From: Calditrichota bacterium | GTDB lineage: Bacteria; Calditrichota; Calditrichia; Calditrichales; Calditrichaceae | NCBI GenBank assembly: GCA_024278715.1 | Contig: JAJRSN010000237.1 | Span: 1-9,908, forward strand | Reading direction: 5' to 3' | DNA: 9,908 nt | Shown here: one piece after another, positions 5,012-9,908 of the stretch | Numbering within the stretch: position 1 is the stretch's first letter | How the letters are laid out: the number at the start of each line of letters is the position of its first letter | Notes under the pieces: model-generated | Told to the model about the DNA's origin: nothing | What the model saw: the letters and a program-made list of their open reading frames with translations, nothing else | Database searches by the model: none | Translations under genes and position numbers: made by a program

Positions 5012-7921
5012 ATGTTAAAAGTCAGTTTGTTTTTCGTTTTGTGTGTTGTTTTTATTTCTTTTAAAGCAAACGCTCAGGTCGCCGGTTACGTTGAAGATTT
5101 TAACGATAATAATTTAGACGGCTGGGAAGTGCCTTCCGACGCGGCGCGCACGTTTGAGTTGAATTCGGTTGACAGCACACTTCAAATTGTTTACCATCGG
5201 GTGTCTTCAAGCTGGGAATGGGATAATTTTAATTTTACCCCGTCCCAGCGAATCGACGCCACTAAAACGCCCTATATAACCGTGCGCGTAAAATCGGATG
5301 TAACAACAGAATTGACCTTAAAGCCCATTTACGATAGCGGCGCGAACGACTGGCTGCAGGCAATGCTGCCTGCGGACAATCAATGGCACACCTATTCCTT
5401 TGAGCTTGTAGCTCAATCGCCGCGGGTAATGAATCGCATCTATTTTTATCTGGACGGCGGTTCCACCACGCCGAACAGCGGAACGGTTTATTTTGATGAT
5501 CTGCGGATCGCGGATTCCGTGCGCGCGGCTGATTTGTTGAATATTTCCGATCTGGAAAGAGCGATCAACGCCGCTCACGCCCTGTATGGGCATTCGGTCG
5601 AAGGCTCCGAAGAAGGTCAGTTCCCCTCGGGCTCCAAACAAGTTTTGTGGAACGCCATTCTCGAAGCGGAAGCCGTTTTTGAAAAAACGGACTTAACCCA
5701 GCAGGAAATCGATGAGGCTGCCTGGAATTTGTACGACGCCTGTTCGGTTTTTGAATCTAAGGTTCACGCTCCCGAAGTTCCCCTGGTCGATGACCGAGCG
5801 ACTATTCAAACGCGCTATCTGTACCTGAACCTCGATTATCTGAAAGATAAAGCCTTGCTTTTTGGAATGCAGGATGCAACCGGCTACGGAGTGGGATGGA
5901 CCGGCGACGACGACCGCAGCGATATTAAAGACGTCTGCGGCGATTATCCGGCTTTTTACAGCGAAGAGATGTACAAAGTTACGCGCAATATAGAGCCGGA
6001 AAGGGTGCGTTACCGGATTACCTCGGCTTACGAAAGAGGCGGGGTTATTTCCATGAGCTGGCACCAATACGACCCACAGGGACGTGGGTTTTATTCATGG
6101 AACGTTGATTATGAAAACATTGTGCAGACCATCCTGCCCGGAGGTCAATATCACAAGGACTACAAAGAGAAGTTAAAAAAAGTAGCCCTGTTTTTTAAAT
6201 CGCTGCGCGGCAGTAAGGGCGAATCCGTTCCGGTTATTTTCCGACCTTATCACGAACACAACGGCGACTGGTTCTGGTGGGGTAAAACGCGCTGCACTAC
6301 TCAGCAATATATCGATTTGTGGCGGTTTACCGTAACCTATTTGCGCGATTCGCTGAACGTTCACAATTTGCTTTACGCCATCTCTCCTTCGCTTAACCGG
6401 AGCAACTGGGGTAAAAATTACAAAGAAATTTTTCCCGGAGAAGATTTTATCGATATTTACGGAGTTGACCACTATTTCGGCGACGTGATTTATTCCGTCG
6501 ATAAGGAAAATTTTAAAATCGGTCTGCGCCGGGTGGGCGAACAGGCGCTCAACGATCTGAAACTTACGGCGTTAACCGAAGTCGGTCAGGAGGGATTAGA
6601 CACTCCCGACTTTTTTACCAATGTGTTGCTGAACGCCATTAAAGGCGATTCGATTAATAATTTTTACAGCTATGCCGCGGTGTGGAGAAATCAGGATACC
6701 AACCACCATTTCGCGCCTTATCCCGGTCATCCTTCGGTTCCCGATTTTCTTAAATTTTACGACGATCCCTACACCTTTTTCGAAAGCGATTTACCGGACA
6801 TGTACGCGCCTGTTCAGGCTGACACGTTTCCACCGAAGTTTGTTAAGTTTCCGCAATCTCCCTTTCTGGCGACAGACACTCTGGTTGCGCTGACAGTTAC
6901 GACCAACGAAAAAGCGATTTTAAAATATGATTTTGAAGACCGCTCTTTTGATTCCATGGAATTTGAGTTTGAAAAAGGGCAGGGAAGGTTTGAGCACACT
7001 ACCACCCTTTTGGCGCGGCAGGACGCGGATTTCAATATCTTTATCCGCGCGCAGGACTTGTTCGGGAATACCACGGACGCCTCATTGATCATTAACGTAA
7101 AAGTGGACACGCTTCAACGACCCGTTTACTGGTTTGATCCGAAATATGATTACAGTGAATGGAAAACCGCGCAGGCACCTTTTGTTTTTAGCGGGCAGAC
7201 CGACGGCGCTACGGAGCTTTCTTATTCCAGAACGGTTTATTTTCGCAAAGATTTTACAATAGATAATAAAGCGGAAATTTCGCTGTTGGCAGCTATTATT
7301 TCTTATGATAACGGCGCGATTCTCTATTTAAACGGACACGAAGCCGAGCGAGTGAATCTGCCGGAAAATGGGTCGGGTTATGATATCTGGGCTGTACAAA
7401 ACGAATCGTCCACAAAGCAAATCCTTTTGGATGAACAGGACCTTCAATATCTGAAAACCGGCAAAAATGTTTTATCGGTCGAAGTGCACCAGGCGCCCGA
7501 TGACAGCGCGGACCTGAAATTTGACTTAAAACTTATCACTTCTTCTTACAAGGTACTTATTGATTACGAAGAAGAATGGGCTTATTTCTCGGAGAAAAGA
7601 GCGCCCGAAGTGCAAATTCTCGGAGCGTTGAGCGTCGAAAACGCATCGCGCCCGATAAAGTCGTATCGGCTGATGCAAAATTATCCCAATCCCTTTAACG
7701 GCGAAACAAGAATTTCTTATCAAATTCCCGAAGCGGGTAAAATCGATTTAACGGTTTTTAATATTTTGGGAGAGCGGGTTTTTACTTTGGTGAATCGGTT
7801 CCAGTCAGCAGGGAAATACACCGTCCGTTTTAACGCGGAAACTTTGCCGAGCGGCGTTTATTTTTACAGACTGAAAGCGGGTTCGTTTGTGCGGATTAAA
7901 AAAATGATTTTAATAAGATAG
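5012..7921 (+). CDS. Modular GH26 endo-beta-1,4-mannanase exported by type IX secretion
   Basis: A 969-residue multidomain protein. ATG 5012 has AAAGAG five bases upstream. Residues 1-21 or 22 are a signal peptide ending 'KANAQ'. Residues about 22-168 form a beta-sandwich of CBM11/CBM-like style ('EDFNDNNLDGWE', 'GTVYFDDLRIAD'). Residues 171-252 are a three-helix FIVAR-like module. Residues 262-598 are the GH26 catalytic domain: 'SWHQYDP' (349-355), 'RPYHEHNGDWFWWG' (411-424) with acid/base Glu415 and Trp420 five residues on, and 'ALTEVGQEG' (520-528) with nucleophile Glu523; the His-Glu-x4-Trp spacing matches Cellvibrio japonicus Man26A. Residues about 600-700 are Ig-like, 703-845 a galactose-binding-like sandwich ('YLNGHEAERVNLP', 'NVLSVEVHQAPDDSADLKFDL'), and 884-969 the T9SS sorting domain. 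The enzyme should cleave internal mannan bonds outside the cell or attached to its surface. It follows the phosphorylase gene by 43 bases. The GH26 call is firm; flanking module names are less certain. Confidence 0.95.
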   Translation: MLKVSLFFVLCVVFISFKANAQVAGYVEDFNDNNLDGWEVPSDAARTFELNSVDSTLQIVYHRVSSSWEWDNFNFTPSQRIDATKTPYITVRVKSDVTTELTLKPIYDSGANDWLQAMLPADNQWHTYSFELVAQSPRVMNRIYFYLDGGSTTPNSGTVYFDDLRIADSVRAADLLNISDLERAINAAHALYGHSVEGSEEGQFPSGSKQVLWNAILEAEAVFEKTDLTQQEIDEAAWNLYDACSVFESKVHAPEVPLVDDRATIQTRYLYLNLDYLKDKALLFGMQDATGYGVGWTGDDDRSDIKDVCGDYPAFYSEEMYKVTRNIEPERVRYRITSAYERGGVISMSWHQYDPQGRGFYSWNVDYENIVQTILPGGQYHKDYKEKLKKVALFFKSLRGSKGESVPVIFRPYHEHNGDWFWWGKTRCTTQQYIDLWRFTVTYLRDSLNVHNLLYAISPSLNRSNWGKNYKEIFPGEDFIDIYGVDHYFGDVIYSVDKENFKIGLRRVGEQALNDLKLTALTEVGQEGLDTPDFFTNVLLNAIKGDSINNFYSYAAVWRNQDTNHHFAPYPGHPSVPDFLKFYDDPYTFFESDLPDMYAPVQADTFPPKFVKFPQSPFLATDTLVALTVTTNEKAILKYDFEDRSFDSMEFEFEKGQGRFEHTTTLLARQDADFNIFIRAQDLFGNTTDASLIINVKVDTLQRPVYWFDPKYDYSEWKTAQAPFVFSGQTDGATELSYSRTVYFRKDFTIDNKAEISLLAAIISYDNGAILYLNGHEAERVNLPENGSGYDIWAVQNESSTKQILLDEQDLQYLKTGKNVLSVEVHQAPDDSADLKFDLKLITSSYKVLIDYEEEWAYFSEKRAPEVQILGALSVENASRPIKSYRLMQNYPNPFNGETRISYQIPEAGKIDLTVFNILGERVFTLVNRFQSAGKYTVRFNAETLPSGVYFYRLKAGSFVRIKKMILIR
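5795..6805 (+). repeat. GH26 catalytic domain, copy 1 of a tandem paralogous pair
   Basis: This coding segment and 8393-9436 encode homologous GH26 domains in neighbouring genes. Similarity runs along the whole domain, strongest around the acid/base site ('PVIFRPYHE' identical in both), the 'FWWGK' motif and the end ('HHFAPYPGHPSVPDF' identical, then 'SDLPDMY'). Some nucleotide runs are also shared, for example 'tccggttatttt' and 'ctggttctggtggggtaa'. The two have diverged well beyond a recent duplication. Confidence 0.85.
7661..7918 (+). other. T9SS type A C-terminal sorting domain of the GH26 protein
   Basis: Residues 884-969 begin 'SYRLMQNYPNPFNGETRISY' and end with 'SGVYFYRLKAG' and 'KKMILIR'. 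This layout (YPNPFN motif, 'FNILGERV' strand, final short basic strand) is that of type A sorting domains, which direct proteins through the type IX system after Sec export and are usually removed on arrival. The usual proline after 'NPFN' is a glycine here. The domain implies that the genome encodes a T9SS; no T9SS component lies in the window. Confidence 0.93.
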
Positions 7922-8053
7922 TGTCAAATGACTTTGTTGTTATTTCTTTTGGGGTGAGGACTTTAAAGCGTAAAGAACGGCGGACTGCTAAAAAAACGCG
8001 GCGGGCTGATCCGGGCGCTGCACGGACAAAACCGCGGATTAAAGGAGATGAAG
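7922..8053 (+). other. Longest intergenic gap (about 130 bases) between the two GH26 genes
   Basis: Every other gap inside the mannan genes is 43 bases or less, so this is the most likely place for an internal promoter or processing site. I see a T-rich stretch after the stop of the first GH26 gene (7933-7950) and a weak promoter-like pair, TTGTTA at 7937 and TTTAAA at 7962, with a 19-base spacing, each only four of six matches to the sigma-70 consensus. No convincing terminator hairpin or operator palindrome is present. The 3' half is GC-rich and ends with the ribosome binding site. Confidence 0.3.
8041..8047 (+). promoter_or_regulatory. Ribosome binding site deciding the start of the lipoprotein GH26 gene
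   Basis: AAAGGAG directly abuts an ATG at 8048 and lies six bases before a second in-frame ATG at 8054. The spacing favours ATG 8054, giving the protein start 'MKRLIVG', a normal lipoprotein signal; the earlier ATG would only add Met-Lys. Confidence 0.7.
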
Positions 8054-9463
8054 ATGAAGCGATTGATTGTGGGAATATTGATTTTTAGCGGTGTGGTTTG
8101 GAGTTGTAAGGAATCGACATCTCCGCAATCTTTGGATCCTCGGTTAGAAGAATTAAATCAGGCTGTTTTAACCGGTAAAACGTTGTTGAAAAATTCGTTA
8201 GCGGGCGAAGGCGAGGGAGAGTTCCCGCAACCGGCGTTTGATGCCTGCCAGGAGATACTGAATCGGGCGGCGCGGTTTATTAAGCAGGCTGAAAAATCGA
8301 CCCCTCAGGCAAAAATCGATAGCGTAACCAATGAGGTTTACGACGGCTTAACGGAATTTGAAGCGTCGGTAAATTCTTCTCTTAAACAGTTAACGGATAC
8401 CCGCGCCACAAAACAAACGCGCTATCTTTACGACAATTTAAAACGCATTTCTTCGGAGCGTCTTCTTTTTGGCATGCACGAAGCGTTAGGCTACGGCGTG
8501 GGCTGGAGCGGCATGGACACCCGTTCGGACGTAAAAGATGTGAGCGGCGACTATCCGGCTGTTTTCAGTTGGGACGCCTACCACATTTTTAACGCTTCGG
8601 CTGATGATTTGGAGCATTACACTTTTCAGGTTAAATATGCTTATCAGAACGGCGGAGTAACCACCTTTTGCTGGCATCAATACGATCCGGAAAAGCGCGG
8701 ATTTTACGCCAAAACGGTCAATTATGACGTGGTCACCTCAATTCTGCCGGGAGGCAATTACCACCGGCTTTACAAGAATAAACTAAAGAAGTTAGCCGGG
8801 TATTTCAAACGCTTGCGCGGGGAAAAAGGGGAAACCATTCCGGTTATTTTCAGGCCTTACCATGAGCAAAACGGAAACTGGTTCTGGTGGGGTAAGGGGC
8901 ATCGCAGCGAAGAACAATATATTCAATTATGGCGTTTTACGGTTCATTATTTACGGGATACCCTCGGTGTGCGAAATTTTATTTACGCCTTCTCGCCGGA
9001 CGGGAACCAGTTTTCGAATAAAGACGAATATCTGAACGACTATCCGGACGATGATGTTGTGGATATTTTGGGTTTGGATTTTTACTTCGGGCGCGGGGAT
9101 GAAGAAGAGATCCGCCGTTTTCAGAAGCGGGTTGTTTACGCCGTTCAGTATGCCGAAGAAAAGAACAAATTAGCGGCATTAACGGAAGCGGGCGATTATT
9201 ACGGGTTTAGCGGCGATGAAGCTAATTTGAAAATTCCGAACTGGTTTACGCGTTGTTTTCTGCAGCCGATCAAATACAATTCGCAGGCAAAAAAAATCGC
9301 CTACGGCGCGGTGTGGCGAAACGCCAGCAAAACCCACCACTTTGCGCCTTATCCGGGGCATCCTTCCGTTCCCGATTTTATGGATTTTTACAATGACGAC
9401 TTTACGTTATTCCTCTCCGATTTGCCCGATATGTACAGGTTTAAAACGCCAATTTCGGATTAA
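8054..9463 (+). CDS. GH26 endo-beta-1,4-mannanase, predicted lipoprotein
   Basis: A 469-residue protein when started at ATG 8054. The N-terminus has a short hydrophobic run ending 'GVVWSC', giving a lipidated Cys18; tryptophan at -2 is unusual for a lipobox, but Ser at -1 and Cys fit. Residues about 26-106 form a helical FIVAR-like module like that in the preceding gene ('GEGEGEFP', 'LTEFEASV'). Residues 116-461 are the GH26 domain: 'HEALGYGVGW' (142-151), 'CWHQYDP' (206-212), 'RPYHEQNGNWFWWG' (267-280) with acid/base Glu271 and Trp276, 'AALTEAGDYYG' (374-384) with nucleophile Glu378, and a closing 'SDLPDMY'. The protein ends ten residues after the catalytic domain, with no accessory module and no T9SS tail. 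It is likely anchored in the outer membrane, either on the surface acting on long mannan or facing the periplasm acting on imported oligosaccharides; the sequence does not decide. It is a clear paralogue of the GH26 domain at 5795-6805. Confidence 0.93.
   Translation: MKRLIVGILIFSGVVWSCKESTSPQSLDPRLEELNQAVLTGKTLLKNSLAGEGEGEFPQPAFDACQEILNRAARFIKQAEKSTPQAKIDSVTNEVYDGLTEFEASVNSSLKQLTDTRATKQTRYLYDNLKRISSERLLFGMHEALGYGVGWSGMDTRSDVKDVSGDYPAVFSWDAYHIFNASADDLEHYTFQVKYAYQNGGVTTFCWHQYDPEKRGFYAKTVNYDVVTSILPGGNYHRLYKNKLKKLAGYFKRLRGEKGETIPVIFRPYHEQNGNWFWWGKGHRSEEQYIQLWRFTVHYLRDTLGVRNFIYAFSPDGNQFSNKDEYLNDYPDDDVVDILGLDFYFGRGDEEEIRRFQKRVVYAVQYAEEKNKLAALTEAGDYYGFSGDEANLKIPNWFTRCFLQPIKYNSQAKKIAYGAVWRNASKTHHFAPYPGHPSVPDFMDFYNDDFTLFLSDLPDMYRFKTPISD
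8393..9436 (+). repeat. GH26 catalytic domain, copy 2 of a tandem paralogous pair
   Basis: Counterpart of the segment at 5795-6805. The homology extends upstream into the helical module before the catalytic domain in both genes (5522-5767 and 8129-8377) but not to the CBM-like module or the C-terminal modules, which only copy 1 carries. Confidence 0.85.
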
Positions 9464-9474
9464 AAGGAGACGAG

Positions 9475-9908
9475 ATGATTAAAAGAAGCCGTATTCTTTG
9501 TTTTGTTCTGTCCGTGATATGGGCGTTTCCGCTTTGGGCGCAGGTTAGTGTTGATGTAAAAAACATTACTCCGCAAACCGTGGGTCTTTACGAAAAAATT
9601 GAAATCGAGCTTGATATTAAAAACGCCGTGTTCGGCAATCCCTACAATCCGGAAGAGATCGACGTTACAGCCTTCTTCCGTTCGCCTTCGGACAGCGTGT
9701 GGACTATTTTCGGCTTTTACGATAATTTCAAAACTCAAAACGCCTGGAAAATCCGTTTTGCTCCCAATGAAACAGGACAATGGAGCTTTTATGTCAGGGT
9801 AATCAATCAGGGCGACAGCGCGTTCAGTCCGCGTTACCGGTTTTTCGCGGACTCGTCCGGGTACCACGGATGGATCAGGGTTTCGCGAGAAAATCCGCAT
9901 TATTTTGA
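9475..9908 (+). CDS. Secreted protein with DUF5060-type N-terminal domain, probable glycoside hydrolase, 3'-partial
   Basis: ATG 9475 follows the lipoprotein gene by 11 bases, with AAAGGAG five bases upstream, and the frame is open for 144 codons to the window edge. Residues 1-22 are a Sec signal peptide ending 'FPLWAQ'. The following part has the pattern of DUF5060 domains: 'GLYEKIEIELDIKNAVFGNP' (37-56), 'YNPEEIDVTAFFRSPS' (57-72), 'WKIRFAPNETGQWSFYVRV' (92-110), then 'GWIRVSRENPHYF' (132-144). In known proteins this beta domain precedes a TIM-barrel glycoside hydrolase (GH5-like or DUF4038/GH140-like), and the 'IRVSRENPHYF' segment is the usual lead-in to that barrel. The catalytic part is beyond the window, so activity and family are not established. 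Tight spacing suggests co-transcription with the mannanase genes and a role on the same polysaccharide. Confidence 0.82.
   Translation, partial: MIKRSRILCFVLSVIWAFPLWAQVSVDVKNITPQTVGLYEKIEIELDIKNAVFGNPYNPEEIDVTAFFRSPSDSVWTIFGFYDNFKTQNAWKIRFAPNETGQWSFYVRVINQGDSAFSPRYRFFADSSGYHGWIRVSRENPHYF

Noticed and set aside
7954..8088. 44-codon GTG-started frame encoding a very basic peptide in the gap before the lipoprotein gene
   Set aside because: It lacks a clear ribosome binding site, overlaps the start of the GH26 gene, and the Arg/Lys richness follows from a CGG/AAA-rich spacer. Conservation in relatives would be needed to revive it.
9460..9900. 146-codon minus-strand open frame opposite the DUF5060 gene
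   Set aside because: The + strand frame has a ribosome binding site, signal peptide and recognisable domain; the minus frame has none of these.
9904..9908. The terminal TTTGA as a stop codon truncating the last gene
   Set aside because: In the reading frame from ATG 9475 the final bases are TTT then an incomplete GA, so no stop is reached; TGA is out of frame.

Overview
The window looks like part of a beta-mannan (glucomannan/galactomannan) degradation gene cluster from a Gram-negative bacterium of the FCB superphylum, most plausibly a Calditrichota- or Ignavibacteria-like lineage. The evidence for the lineage is a C-terminal type IX secretion (T9SS) sorting domain of the 'NYPNPFN...SGVYFYRLKAG...KKMILIR' style on the largest enzyme, a lipoprotein signal on another, Shine-Dalgarno-led starts and a moderate GC content (mid-40s percent by eye). 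The taxon is inferred from style, not from a marker gene.

Layout, all on the + strand: (1) 2-616, C-terminal part of a SurA/parvulin-like periplasmic chaperone, probably unrelated to the rest; (2) 712-2562, a secreted GH5-type beta-mannanase-like hydrolase with an Fn3-like module and an unassigned C-terminal beta domain; (3) 2546-3745, an AGE-superfamily cellobiose/mannobiose 2-epimerase starting at TTG inside the end of gene 2; (4) 3781-4968, a GH130 beta-mannosyl-glucose phosphorylase; (5) 5012-7921, a 969-residue modular GH26 mannanase with N-terminal CBM-like and helical modules and a T9SS sorting tail; (6) 8054-9463, a second, shorter GH26 mannanase made as a lipoprotein; (7) 9475 to the right edge, the start of a secreted protein with a DUF5060-type N-terminal domain, open at the window end. 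No RNA gene, mobile element, CRISPR array or non-coding stretch over 300 bases was seen; the longest gap is about 130 bases (7922-8053).

How it fits together: the secreted GH5 and the two surface/secreted GH26 enzymes would cut mannan outside the cell or at its surface to mannobiose and short oligosaccharides. The two proteins without signal peptides, the 2-epimerase and the GH130 phosphorylase, match the known cytoplasmic route (first worked out in Bacteroides fragilis): mannobiose is epimerised to mannosyl-glucose, which is phosphorolysed to mannose 1-phosphate plus glucose. No transporter, regulator, beta-mannosidase or alpha-galactosidase is visible here; these would have to lie outside the window. 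The system is a recognisable pathway; the less ordinary parts are the paired GH26 paralogues sent to different destinations, their shared N-terminal helical module, and several beta domains without a confident family assignment.
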